DNA from: Terriglobales bacterium
GTDB lineage: Bacteria; Acidobacteriota; Terriglobia; Terriglobales; Acidobacteriaceae
Assembly: GCA_025936825.1 (NCBI GenBank)
Contig: JAICSO010000001.1
Location: forward strand, 1,054,001-1,118,000
Length of the DNA: 64,000 nt
Reading direction: 5' to 3'
The position numbers and the translations under genes are program-made. The notes beneath the pieces are model-generated. The model saw only the letters and a program-made list of their open reading frames with translations, did no database searches and was not told the origin of the DNA. Shown piece after piece: positions 28,269 through 37,800 of this stretch (the first letter of the stretch is position 1; each line of letters starts with the position of its first letter).

Positions 28269-28690
28269 TCATTTCAGAGCGAGCTCCTTTTGTAGTTCTT
28301 CGAGCGGCACGTTCTTGGTTTCGCGAACCATCGTCTTTACCCACAAGAGCTGTAGGCACATCATTCCTGCAAAGAATGAAAACGCGTAGCCCGAAGGCAG
28401 AGACGAGGCCATCTTTGGGAATAACGTCGTGAGAAGCGCGGCAAAGATTCAGTGGGTGAAGTTGCCGAGACTCTGGCCTTCGGGGCGGTGGCGATTAGGA
28501 AAGATTTCGGGAGATGAATACCCAAATCACGGCGCCCTGGCCGACAGCATGTGCCGCAATAAAGGCAACAATGCAGGCGGGAACAATCGAATAGTGCTCA
28601 CTGAAATCCCGAGATCACGACGGTATCGAAGCCAAATAGAAAACCTGCCAGTGCTGCGGTCAGCGACCAGAAGAACATGCGGAGATTCAT
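28269..28690 (-). pseudogene. Remnant of an MFS sugar porter (xylose/galactose:H+ type)
   Basis: The minus-strand translation starts MNLRMFFWSLTAALAG followed by FLFGFDTVVISG, the start of a sugar porter. It then jumps to the last membrane segments (FIAAHAVGQGAVIWVFIS, EIFPNRHRPEGQSLGNFTH) and ends TKNVPLEELQKELALK. Most of the middle is gone. A stop ends the first frame, a frameshift separates ISR from EIF, and TGA replaces the Trp after NFTH. Intact relatives are about 450 residues. It follows the GH32 gene, so a carrier was once the last gene of this sugar operon. Confidence 0.88.
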
Positions 28691-28746
28691 AGGAGGTGAT
28701 GCAACAAATAGAACGTCACACTGAACGATCCCACCAATCGCGAACA

Positions 28747-30366
28747 TCAAACCCGAAACAGCTCAGCCCCGGACGTGAAGCGGTCGGTGGAGATTGGAGC
28801 CAGGTCCCACAGAGTCACGGATCGTAAACGAGCCGTGCCACCTTTGGCAAAGAGTCCGATGCCAAGGCTCTCGGCACTTGAAGGATATACGCGGTCCGTG
28901 AGGGAAGCCCTGCCGTTCGCGAATGTCTCGATAACTGAGGCATCGAGGTAAATGCGTAGCCGCAGAGTTTCGCCGTGCTGCAACTTGATAGAGCCACCCT
29001 CCATGCCGCGACCTCGAAGCGGCGGTGCAACCTTCGTCTCAGGATCGCTGCTGGAAGCGCTTGTGTCGCAAAACAATTTCTTGGTATCGCGGTCGTAACC
29101 GATCAGCGTCTGCTCGCTGCCATCGCGAGTTGAGCGAACGCGCAGGCCGGCCTGATGTGCATCGCCAAGATCAATCTCCGCTTCGATCTCGGCGCAGTCA
29201 CTGTCGAACTCTCTGAGAAGCAAGGGCCCATTTGGCGCGATCTTCTGATCCGCAATCGTTCTCTTTGCGCGGCGCAGCACCTTCAACTCCTCTGCCGGTT
29301 CGACGCCCAGTTTGTCATCCGGACGAAGTTTCAGGAGCTTGGGAAGCGACATCACGCCTGCCCACCCCGCCGCGGCTTGCGCTTCCGTGGTGCGCTTTTC
29401 GCGGATCCAAGCCCACCAGATACGTCTATCCTTTTCGTCCTGCATTGTTTTCTGCGCGTATGCCGCCGAGCCAAAATCAATTTGACCGTCTGAATGCTGA
29501 TCGAACTTATGATTGGCATATGTCCCGGTGAGATAAGTATTGCCGCGCGCTACGAGCAAAATCGGTTTGCCGTTGAGAAGAAAGAAGTCGGGACACTCCC
29601 ACATAGACGCCCATGGGCGCGACGCATCCTGGCTCTCTGGATTAGGTTTGGCAACGGCTAAGGGGTGGAGATAGGTCCAGTTTCTGAGGTCCTTCGACGT
29701 GTAAAGCAATGCCATGCCGCCTCTGCCGACCTCGCCTGCCCCGATCACCATGTACCAGCTGTTGCCTTCTTTCCAAAGGCACGGATCGCGCCAGCCAACC
29801 ACTTTCATCCCTGCTGGAGGCGCGGCAAGGACCGGGTTCAGCGAAATCTTCGTCCACGTGATCAGATTTTCATCCCTGGGATCGGCCGCAACGGCGACCA
29901 TCTGCCGCTCAGGTACCTGTCCTTTTTTTCGCTCGGCAAACTCCGTTTCCGCAGACCACGTTACTCCGGTATAGACGAGCGTAGGTGTGCCGTTATTGAT
30001 CACAGCGGACCCCGACCAGCAACCGTTTTTGTCGGGGCCACCCGGCGTCGGTGAGAGAGCGATGCCCAGGTTCTTCCAGTGAACAAGATCACTTGAGATC
30101 GCGTGTCCCCAATATTTCGGTCCCGCGATCGAGATCACAGGAGAGTACTGGTAGAACATATGGTATTGACCTCTCAAGAAAAGCGGCCCATTGGGATCGT
30201 TCATCCAGGCGGATGGTGGCATGAGGTGAAAGCGTGGGCGATGCCGGTCGTTCGCGAGTCCTGAAGTGGTCTGAGCGTTTAACGCGGTGGATGCCAGGGC
30301 CGCCGACGTCAACGCAATGAACTCGCGTCGCGTGACAGCAAAGCGGATATCGAAGTGATTGGCCAT
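28747..30366 (-). CDS. Tat-exported GH32 beta-fructosidase (sucrose/levan/inulin type)
   Basis: Glycoside hydrolase family 32, 539 residues, splitting fructose from sucrose or fructans. The Tat leader (TRREFIALTSAALASTALNA) points to the periplasm. Catalytic signatures are complete: WMNDPNG with nucleophile Asp57, GWRDPCL with the transition-state Asp, and MWECPDFF with the acid/base Glu. The C-terminal third is the usual beta-sandwich (LRIYLDASVIETFANGRASL). I start at the ATG at 30366; the alternative TTG at 30396 would precede the leader awkwardly. It is the third gene of the sucrose phosphorylase operon, 31 bases after the MFS stop. Confidence 0.93.
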   Translation of the reverse strand: MANHFDIRFAVTRREFIALTSAALASTALNAQTTSGLANDRHRPRFHLMPPSAWMNDPNGPLFLRGQYHMFYQYSPVISIAGPKYWGHAISSDLVHWKNLGIALSPTPGGPDKNGCWSGSAVINNGTPTLVYTGVTWSAETEFAERKKGQVPERQMVAVAADPRDENLITWTKISLNPVLAAPPAGMKVVGWRDPCLWKEGNSWYMVIGAGEVGRGGMALLYTSKDLRNWTYLHPLAVAKPNPESQDASRPWASMWECPDFFLLNGKPILLVARGNTYLTGTYANHKFDQHSDGQIDFGSAAYAQKTMQDEKDRRIWWAWIREKRTTEAQAAAGWAGVMSLPKLLKLRPDDKLGVEPAEELKVLRRAKRTIADQKIAPNGPLLLREFDSDCAEIEAEIDLGDAHQAGLRVRSTRDGSEQTLIGYDRDTKKLFCDTSASSSDPETKVAPPLRGRGMEGGSIKLQHGETLRLRIYLDASVIETFANGRASLTDRVYPSSAESLGIGLFAKGGTARLRSVTLWDLAPISTDRFTSGAELFRV

Positions 30367-30397
30367 GGCGGATCCCTGTGCTGCAAACTTCAGCAAC

Positions 30398-31660
30398 TCA
30401 GTTTGCTGTGTTCACACCAACAGCAGCCTGTGAATCACCGGTGGAGTACTCCGTGACGTCGAGGCGGTGTAGAAGGTCGCGCGTCGGATTAACGATCCAG
30501 TTAAGCAAGAGGGAAATGAACAGCAGCGCCGCGAAGCCGGTGGCCAGCAGAAAGCCGTATTTTGCACCGCCAAAATGGTCGCTGATTGCTGCCATTGCCA
30601 ACGGCGCGACAACAGCCGATATGCAGGTGAAGAACAGAATTACGCCTGCCACCGCGCCGTGTTCAGGTTTCTTAAAACAACTGATCCCTTTCGAATTAAG
30701 AGTCGGATAAAGCACCGACATAAACAGGCCAGACACTGGCAATGCCAATACCGCAACTCCAATTCCGCCGACCATAGAAATTACGAAGCATGCCAGGATC
30801 GCGAAGCTGAACACGGTGACCACCGCCGCCCAGTTTAAGTGGGCCAGCATCCACGAGCCAATAAATCTTCCGGCGGCGCGGAGCACGAAGAAGATGGAGA
30901 TGGCATATGTTGCCACCCACAGCAGCGAGCCGTGATAGCCGCTTAGTAGCGTCGGCATCCATACATAGATGGCAGCCTCAACTGCGACGTAGAGAAATAT
31001 GAGTCCCGAAAAACCAAGCGCATACGGATTCTTCATCATCATCAAGGTGCGCTTGAGATCCACGGATTCCGCGGTTGTGCTCGTTTGCGGATACTGGACC
31101 AGCGTCGCGACCACGATCAGGAGAACGCAGAGGGTTCCCGCGATGACATAGAGCCACTTCCACGACGTGCCCACGGCTAGAAGACGGGCAACAATAGCCG
31201 GACCAATGATTGCGCCGACAGCGAAGAAGCCTTCGACGGTGTTCATCGTTGCCGTGTGTTCAGTCGTGGAGCGGGTGATGTCGCCGATCAGCGCGAGCGC
31301 GCCAGTCTTGAAAATGCCAATCGCAGCACCGGAAATCAGAAGCAGCAGCACGAAAAACGTGAATGCCCTGCCAACTGCGAACAAATAGGAGTTGAGCGCG
31401 AACAGCACAAGGCCGAGGATAATGGTCTTCTTGCGTCCCAATTTGTCAGCAAGATACCCGAGGAAGAAACCCGCGAAGGCAATGCCGGCCATGTCGGCGT
31501 AGTGAAAGGCGCCGGCCACGGTCATGCTGAGGTGAAATTCCTTGATGATCTCGGGAATGATGACGCCGACCGAATCGGTGGTCATCGCGAACATCATGAA
31601 CATCAGGAACGTAAGCCACTTGATCACGGTTAGGCTTCGCGCAGTTGTGGGAGCGCTCAT
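30398..31660 (-). CDS. MFS transporter in the sucrose operon
   Basis: A 420-residue, 12-segment inner-membrane carrier with the loop motif GYLADKLGRKKTIILG between segments 2 and 3. The ATG at 31660 has GGAGG 8 bases upstream and overlaps the stop of the sucrose phosphorylase gene (ATGA), so the two are translationally coupled. This placement makes sucrose, or a fructose/glucose product, the likely substrate. The carrier differs in family from the dead sugar porter at 28269-28690 and may have replaced it. Confidence 0.85.
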   Translation of the reverse strand: MSAPTTARSLTVIKWLTFLMFMMFAMTTDSVGVIIPEIIKEFHLSMTVAGAFHYADMAGIAFAGFFLGYLADKLGRKKTIILGLVLFALNSYLFAVGRAFTFFVLLLLISGAAIGIFKTGALALIGDITRSTTEHTATMNTVEGFFAVGAIIGPAIVARLLAVGTSWKWLYVIAGTLCVLLIVVATLVQYPQTSTTAESVDLKRTLMMMKNPYALGFSGLIFLYVAVEAAIYVWMPTLLSGYHGSLLWVATYAISIFFVLRAAGRFIGSWMLAHLNWAAVVTVFSFAILACFVISMVGGIGVAVLALPVSGLFMSVLYPTLNSKGISCFKKPEHGAVAGVILFFTCISAVVAPLAMAAISDHFGGAKYGFLLATGFAALLFISLLLNWIVNPTRDLLHRLDVTEYSTGDSQAAVGVNTAN

Positions 31661-33156
31661 CGCATTGCCTCCGGAGCAATGGTGTTGATTCGTGAGTCCC
31701 ATCTCACCACGTTCGAACTACCGGCGATCTCGGAATGAGTGACCGTAGCCCGGGGCTCTTTCAAATCCACGTCGAGCTTCGCCCAATGAGAGCCGTTCTT
31801 CCAGGCAATCGAGAGAGAGTCGGCGCGTGGGATTTCCACTTGTGCGTGCCCAGCAAAAGCCGCATGAGTATTCCGCAAGCGTATGAGCTCTAGAAACCTG
31901 CTCACGAGCGCTTTTTTCAGCGCGCCTTCGATTTCGGCCGGATTGTAGTAATGCCGGTTGATGTCGCGCCCCACCCGGGACTGCTTGAGTAATTCCATGT
32001 CGTTGGTGCTACCGAGCAGCCCAACATAGTAAACCTGGGGAATGCCAGGCACGAAGAACTGGATAGCGCGGGCGATGAGGTACTGGTTGTCATCGCGACC
32101 CAAGGCGTCATAGTACGTGCAGTTAACCTGATACAAGTCGAGATTGTTCGCCGCAGTACCGGTTGCCATTCGACTCTGGTCTTGGCTTTGCTCATGAATG
32201 GTCTCGACGAGGCGATCGATATCCGCCGGGGCAAGCAGGCCGGCTTCACCGCGCGGGCCAGCGCCTACGTCAATGACGCCAATACCGTCGTGAGTGTCGA
32301 GCACGGTTACGCAATTCTGCGGTCGGATGGAAAGCCAGCGCGCGAGTGCCTCGGCATTGCGCGCAAAAAGCGAATGCAGGACCAGCGGGGGAAGCGCGAA
32401 GTCATACACCCAATCCACTTGTTGCGCAATTTGAATTTGCTGCTTGTAGTAGCTGTGAATCTCAACCAGAACTTCTATGCCAAGCGCGTGTGCTTGTGCG
32501 GTAAGCTCCGCGATGAACTGGAAGGTCTCCGGAATCATGAAGCAGCTTGTTCCTGGTTTCTTGATCGCGTATCCGACGGCGTCGAGCCGGATCATGCGCA
32601 CGCCTGCGTCCCGAAAACGGCCAAGAATTGATTGCAGATACGCTTGCCCTTCCGGGTGCTGAACGTCGATGTCGATCTGCTGTGGCGTGAATGTCGTCCA
32701 AAAGAGGTGCTTGTCCCCGGAACGAAGGGTGATGTTCGTGAAGGGAAGACCCGGACGTGGACGATAAATGCGCAGGAGATCTTCCTCGCGGGCCCCGGCG
32801 GGAAATACCCGGTCGTAGGTTAGAAACAAACCGGCAAACCGTGAACTCGCCCCTTTGCTGGAATAATCTTTGAATTGGGGAGATTCGCTCGATATGTGAT
32901 TGACAATGAGATCCGCGACAATCTCACAACCTCGGCCCAGGTCGCAGACTGCGTGCCAGTCCCCCAGACGAGCATCCACTTCGGTATGCTCCACAGGGTC
33001 AAAACCCGCGTCTGCTCCGTCGATTGGCGTGAAGAAGGGAAGTAGATGAACGCCGCCGAACAATCCCGCCATCGGACCGCCCAACAGCCTCTGCAATCCT
33101 TTTAGATCACCTGCAAGGCGATCCACATAAGTGATTAGTTGGACTTGATTCTTCAA
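31657..33156 (-). CDS. Sucrose phosphorylase (GH13 subfamily 18)
   Basis: Cytoplasmic enzyme of 499 residues that splits sucrose with phosphate to glucose-1-phosphate and fructose. The catalytic triad aligns without shift to the Bifidobacterium enzyme: nucleophile Asp192 (RLDAVGY), acid/base Glu232 (VEIHSYY) and Asp290 (VLDTHDG). The subfamily loops YRPRPGLPF, FTPQQIDID and NLDLYQVNCTYYDALG, and the late DINRHYY, are also present. A sucrose-6-phosphate phosphorylase is possible but less likely given the close match. It is first in an operon with an MFS carrier and a GH32 enzyme. Its promoter at 33234-33262 carries operator half-sites also found before TonB receptor 2. Confidence 0.93.
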   Translation of the reverse strand: MKNQVQLITYVDRLAGDLKGLQRLLGGPMAGLFGGVHLLPFFTPIDGADAGFDPVEHTEVDARLGDWHAVCDLGRGCEIVADLIVNHISSESPQFKDYSSKGASSRFAGLFLTYDRVFPAGAREEDLLRIYRPRPGLPFTNITLRSGDKHLFWTTFTPQQIDIDVQHPEGQAYLQSILGRFRDAGVRMIRLDAVGYAIKKPGTSCFMIPETFQFIAELTAQAHALGIEVLVEIHSYYKQQIQIAQQVDWVYDFALPPLVLHSLFARNAEALARWLSIRPQNCVTVLDTHDGIGVIDVGAGPRGEAGLLAPADIDRLVETIHEQSQDQSRMATGTAANNLDLYQVNCTYYDALGRDDNQYLIARAIQFFVPGIPQVYYVGLLGSTNDMELLKQSRVGRDINRHYYNPAEIEGALKKALVSRFLELIRLRNTHAAFAGHAQVEIPRADSLSIAWKNGSHWAKLDVDLKEPRATVTHSEIAGSSNVVRWDSRINTIAPEAMR

Positions 33157-33233
33157 CCTTCATCCTTGGCGAGCGGAACTTGTGACGGGACAGTTTTACC
33201 GCAGCGGCTGACTCTATTAGGAATCCACAACAC

Positions 33234-33262
33234 TTGTAGAACTGCGGCTCTGAACGTGTCAA
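33234..33262 (-). promoter_or_regulatory. Promoter of the sucrose phosphorylase operon
   Basis: On the minus strand, -35 TTGACA (33257-33262), a 17-base spacer, then CTACAA (33234-33239), about 78 bases before the start codon. The same hexamers and spacing occur before TonB receptor 2 (34653-34681). Confidence 0.6.
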
Positions 33263-33295
33263 GACAATTGCCCTGAATATGCCTTGAAGTTGTCT
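33262..33295. promoter_or_regulatory. Operator half-sites in the divergent sucrose/regulator promoter
   Basis: AGACAATT (33262-33269) and the inverted partner AGTTGTCT (33288-33295) face each other. On the minus strand the outer half-site reads TAGACAACTT, identical to half of the palindrome at 34620-34642. It is the likely site of the GntR-LacI regulator encoded next to it. Confidence 0.5.
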
Positions 33296-33377
33296 ATGGC
33301 AATCATAGCCAGACCGGAGTATGCTGTCCTGCTGCGATTAGCGACAGCGTGGCCCAGCAGAGGAATCAGGAGACCGA

Positions 33378-34490
33378 GTGGCTAGCCATAAGTACCGTCA
33401 AATCCTAGAAAAGCTTCAGGACGACATCGCCTCTGGCCGATACAAGCCCGGCAAGCGCCTGCCCAGTGAAGCCGAATTGGTGCGCCGCTTCGGTGCGTCG
33501 CGCATGACCGTGTTTCGTGCCATGCACGAACTGCAGTCAATGGGACTTGTCGTGCGTCGAGTCGGCTCCGGGACGTTTGTTTCGTCGAACACCAACAGCG
33601 GCAGTCATGTCTTTGGCCTGTTAATTCCCGAGCTCGGCCAGACCGAGATTTTCGAGGCTATCTGCAAAGGCATGATGGAAGCCCAGGAAGCCATGCACCA
33701 CTCTCTGCTGTGGGGCAATGCCGTCTCTCACGAGGAGGAGAAAGAGCGCGCCGCCGAGCAGCTTTGTGAGCACTACATCGCTCAAAGGGTTTCGGGAGTC
33801 TTTTTTGCGCCCGTGGAGTTCAGCGCAAACCGTTACCAGGCAAATCACAGAATCGTCGCAGCCTTCGATCGCGCTCGCATTCCTGTGGTACTTCTCGACC
33901 GTGACCTCGAGCCCTACCCCCAACGAAGTAAATATGACCTAGTCGGAATCGACAACCGTCGCACGGGATATCTCGCCACTGAACACCTGATAAAGACGGG
34001 GGCAAAACGCATTGCGTTTTTTGCACGGCCCAACTCTGCGCCTACTGTGGACGCGCGCATTGCCGGATATCGCGAAGCCCTTCTGTCCCAAGACAGTGGC
34101 GGCGCCAAGCGGGACCTCGTGACCATTGGCGATGCCAGCGATCTCAAGTTCATCAGGTCTGTATTGAAAAAACACAATCCCGATGCGTTCGTGTGTGCGA
34201 ATGACCACACCGCCGGCAATCTCATGCACACACTGATCTCGCTCGGCCAACGCATCCCCGAAGATATTCGGATCATGGGCATTGACGATGTGAAGTATGC
34301 TCGCCTTTTGCCTGTCCCGCTGACAACTCTTCACCAGCCATGCCGCGATATCGGAAGAATGGCAATGGCCGTCATGCTAGACAGAATCGCAAATCCAGAT
34401 TTGCCGCCCCGCGACGTTCTGTTGCGATGCGAAGTCGTGATGCGCAAATCGTGCGGAACGCCCGCCAGTAAGAATGGCCACAACGCCTAA
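33378..34490 (+). CDS. GntR-LacI hybrid regulator (AraR-like)
   Basis: The product has 370 residues. Residues 5-72 are a GntR winged helix (SGRYKPGKRLPSEAELVRRF and MTVFRAMHELQSMGLVVRRV), and residues 80-355 a LacI-type periplasmic-binding-protein-like sensor (VFGLLIPELG, DAFVCANDHTAGNLMHTLIS). The architecture matches AraR-type repressors of sugar operons. The start is GTG with AGGAG six bases upstream. It stands between the sucrose phosphorylase operon and TonB receptor 2. Both have AGACAACT-type inverted sites in their promoters, so it probably represses both, with sucrose or a derivative as inducer (inference). Confidence 0.9.
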   Translation: MASHKYRQILEKLQDDIASGRYKPGKRLPSEAELVRRFGASRMTVFRAMHELQSMGLVVRRVGSGTFVSSNTNSGSHVFGLLIPELGQTEIFEAICKGMMEAQEAMHHSLLWGNAVSHEEEKERAAEQLCEHYIAQRVSGVFFAPVEFSANRYQANHRIVAAFDRARIPVVLLDRDLEPYPQRSKYDLVGIDNRRTGYLATEHLIKTGAKRIAFFARPNSAPTVDARIAGYREALLSQDSGGAKRDLVTIGDASDLKFIRSVLKKHNPDAFVCANDHTAGNLMHTLISLGQRIPEDIRIMGIDDVKYARLLPVPLTTLHQPCRDIGRMAMAVMLDRIANPDLPPRDVLLRCEVVMRKSCGTPASKNGHNA

Positions 34491-34619
34491 AACTCTCGCC
34501 TAGGCGAACCGCCAGCCTCTGCCAATTCCCGCTCCGATCGCCGCGGCAACCCTCGTGCTGCTTCGAATCAGCGAATGTTTAGAGCGCCGCTGAAAGCGAT
34601 GTTTTTTTCTCACCGGTAT

Positions 34620-34642
34620 AGACAACTTTTTAATAGTTGTCT
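34620..34642. promoter_or_regulatory. Operator palindrome upstream of TonB receptor 2
   Basis: Perfect 8-bp arms, AGACAACT and AGTTGTCT, with a 7-base TTTTAAT spacer. The half-site is shared with the sucrose phosphorylase promoter region. It lies 10 bases upstream of the -35 element. Confidence 0.65.
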
Positions 34643-34652
34643 GCAAATTGCC

Positions 34653-34681
34653 TTGACAGCTTACGAACGGGGGAGCTACAA
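34653..34681 (+). promoter_or_regulatory. Promoter of TonB receptor 2
   Basis: TTGACA (34653-34658), 17 bases, CTACAA (34676-34681). This is the same core as the sucrose phosphorylase promoter on the opposite strand at 33234-33262. Confidence 0.6.
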
Positions 34682-34828
34682 GTTCACTCCAGCGCAGTTT
34701 GTTGATGTGTCGGCCGTGTTTTTGCCCGGTTCGACGCACTTCGAGTTTTGAGCGCGGAAGCGCTCGTGGGTTTACAGATCGCTCAAGTCAAGATTCTCCG
34801 TCGTTGTATGTTGAAAGAGGTGACAACA

Positions 34829-37800
34829 ATGCTTACCGTCTCAGCCCGCCCTCGTCGTGTATTGCACTGTCAAGCCGGCCGCGTGCTCGGCCAAACCAAG
34901 AGCTTCTTCCCGCACGTCAGCGTTGGCCCGACCATGCAGCATTTGCTTGCATCAGCGCTGTCGCTCGTCCTGGTTCTCTCCGCCGCAGCCGTTCTGTGTT
35001 TGCAGGCCGGAGCCCAGGTCAGGTTCGGCAGCATCGTCGGCACGATTACCGATAACAGCGGCGCGACTGTGAGCGGCGCGACTGTCAAGCTGACTAATCT
35101 GGGAACGAATGAAACCAGAACTGCACAGACCAGTTCCGCGGGAACCTACGCATTTCCAAACCTCAACGCCGGCCTTTATAAGGTCGAGGTGCAAATGGCC
35201 GGGTTCAAGCAGTTCATCCGCGACAGAGTCGAGGTCCAGGTCGATCTGGCATCGCGTGTTGACGCCTCCATGCAGGTGGGCAACGTGAGCGAGACGGTTG
35301 AGGTCGTCAATGAAGCACCGCCCTTGCAGACCGACAGTGCTTCGTTGGGAACAACCATCTCCCAGCAGGAGGTTGAGAGTATCCCCCTCAGCGGACGCAA
35401 CGTAAACAATATGCTCACGCTGGTGCCAGGGGTCGTTGCTCAAGGCGGCACCTACGGCAATGCTGCATCGAACCAGGCAAACGGTGCCAGGACGAACGCG
35501 ATTGGGTTTGGCAACTATTCCATCGGTGGCGGTTTTGGCAACCAGAGCTCGTTCTTTGTTGACGGAGTGTCGTCGAATGCGGTTGCCGGCAACCTCAACG
35601 CGCTGATTCCGTCGCAGGACATCGTGCAGGAATTTCGCGTTGCCACCAACAACGTCAGCGCCGAGTACGGCAGCTATGCTGGCGGCATCATCAACTTGAC
35701 CACCAAATCCGGGACCAATACCTTTCATGGAACCGCTTACGATTATTTTCGTAACAAGGTTCTGAACGCTAATGATTACTTCACTAATCGGCAAGGATTG
35801 CCGCGACCACCGCTGGTCCAGAACCAGTATGGCGCGAATGTCGGCGGTCCGATCATTAAGAATCGAACTTTCTTCTTCGGTGCCTTCGAGCGTGAGCCGA
35901 TCCGAAGCGCAACCCAAGTTCAGTTTTTTAACGTACCCACGAATGCCGAATTGACAGGCGACTTTAGCGCGCCTGGTTTGCCAACAATCTATGACCCAAC
36001 AACTGGGCTTCCCTTTCCGGGCAACGTGATTCCGTCGAACCGCCTCGATCCGGCCGCAGTCAACATAATGACTCTGAACTATCCAAGGGCAAACGTTCCG
36101 GGGGCGTTGACGCGGAATTTTGTTACGCAAACCAAGATCGGCGGAGAAAACGACCAGTACAATGTTCGCGTCGACCACCGTCTAACCGATGCGAACAATC
36201 TGTTCGCTCGCTACACCTATTGGAAAGCGGACAGCAATCCTTATGATTCCTGGAATACCCACACACAGGGTCAAGGTCACACCGGCCTCTACACGCATGA
36301 GGCGGTCATCGGTGATACCCATTCCCTTAACTCTTCTACCATCCTCGATGTCAGGCTCGCTTATCTGCGAGTTTTTCAGCATGAATTTCCTGACAGCAGT
36401 GGTGTCGATCTATCCCAGCTTGGACCCGGATGGGCAGCCCTCAAAAGTCAGCTCTTGGCACCGGCGAATTGGCCGTCAATGAATTTCGCCAGCGATGCGC
36501 AAAGCATAACGGCAGATAACGGCATCGGCTCGCAACTGTTCTGGACGCAGAACGTCTACATGCTCTCGGGAACCCTGACCAAGGTTATGGGCCGCCACCA
36601 GATTAAATTCGGCGGCTCGGGCCGTCACGCGCAGATGCTGCAAGCTCCAGGCAATGGCGTGCTCCGGCTCGACTTCAACACCGCGGCTACTTCGAATGCG
36701 GGAGTTGGCGGAAGTTCGCTGGCATCGGCGTTGCTGGGAATTCCAATCCAGTCGCAACTGGCACCTGGGCTTCTCGGGGGATCGCGAGTTTATTACAACT
36801 CTTATGGTTTCTTTGTGGATGACACGTTCCAGGCCACGAGGAAGCTGACAATCAGCGCCGGACTCCGCTGGGATCAGCCCGGCGCATTAGCTGAAGCGAA
36901 CGGGAACGACACCGTGTTCTTGCCCAACAAACCCAGCCCGCTGGGATCAATCGTCAACCCGGCAACTGGCCAAACCCAGCAACTGATGGGCACGGTTGCG
37001 ATGGTAAACTCACCGGATTACCCGTCCAAACGAGAGGACAATTTGCATTGGAAATTGTTCTCGCCCCGTATCGGCCTTGCCTATCGAGTAACTGATAAGA
37101 CAGTGTTGCGAGCCGGCTACGGCATTTCATATCCGCCCACCACGCTCAGTCAGGATGGGCCGAACCTATCGCCCGTCAACAATGCCCCTACGTTTTACAC
37201 TTCTGCGAACGCACCGGGGCTCTCAGTCTCCAACCCATATCCTTCGGGCGCAGGCGGGATTAACCAGCCATTGCGGCGCAATGCAACTCCGGCCGATTTC
37301 TACGGCCAGGGTGTGTTCGTGATGCGAGTGCCAGGTCAGCCAATGTCGTATGTTCAGCAATGGAACGCCGCAGTGGAACGGCAGATCGGAAAGGACGCTT
37401 CTCTGACCGTCGCCTACGCAGGCTCCAAGGGAACGCACCTGCTGATGCAAGGTTGGGCCACGGTTTCAAACATTGGCCTCAATCAATTGCCAGATCAGTA
37501 TTTCTCGCTCGGCACCGGCACAGGTCCGGGGCAGTTAAACGAGGCGCTCCCGAACCCCTTTGCCGCTCTTCTGCCGACCTCGCCAACTTACCTGTCAGCA
37601 CCCACCATTACTCGTGGGCAACTGCTAAGGCCGTTTCCGCAATACAATCGCGTGCTGGAACTCGATCCTCACCTTGGCACCTCGAATTACAAGTCGCTGC
37701 AGACCTCCTTCATAAAGCGATTTGGCTCCAAGGGCATCCTGAGTATTGCCTACACCTGGTCGCGGTTGATGTCCAACACGGACAGTTCTAGCGCCTTCCT

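Larger units (their letters stand above)
34491..34828 (+). other. Leader region of TonB receptor 2
   Basis: No gene is seen here. It contains the short palindrome TCGCCTAGGCGA (34496-34507), the 23-bp operator palindrome, a promoter and a leader of about 140 bases before the receptor start at 34829. Confidence 0.5.

Noticed and set aside
34952-36178. Open frame of 408 codons on the minus strand
   Set aside because: It is antisense to the conserved N-terminal part of TonB receptor 2, with no signal, domain or start signal of its own.
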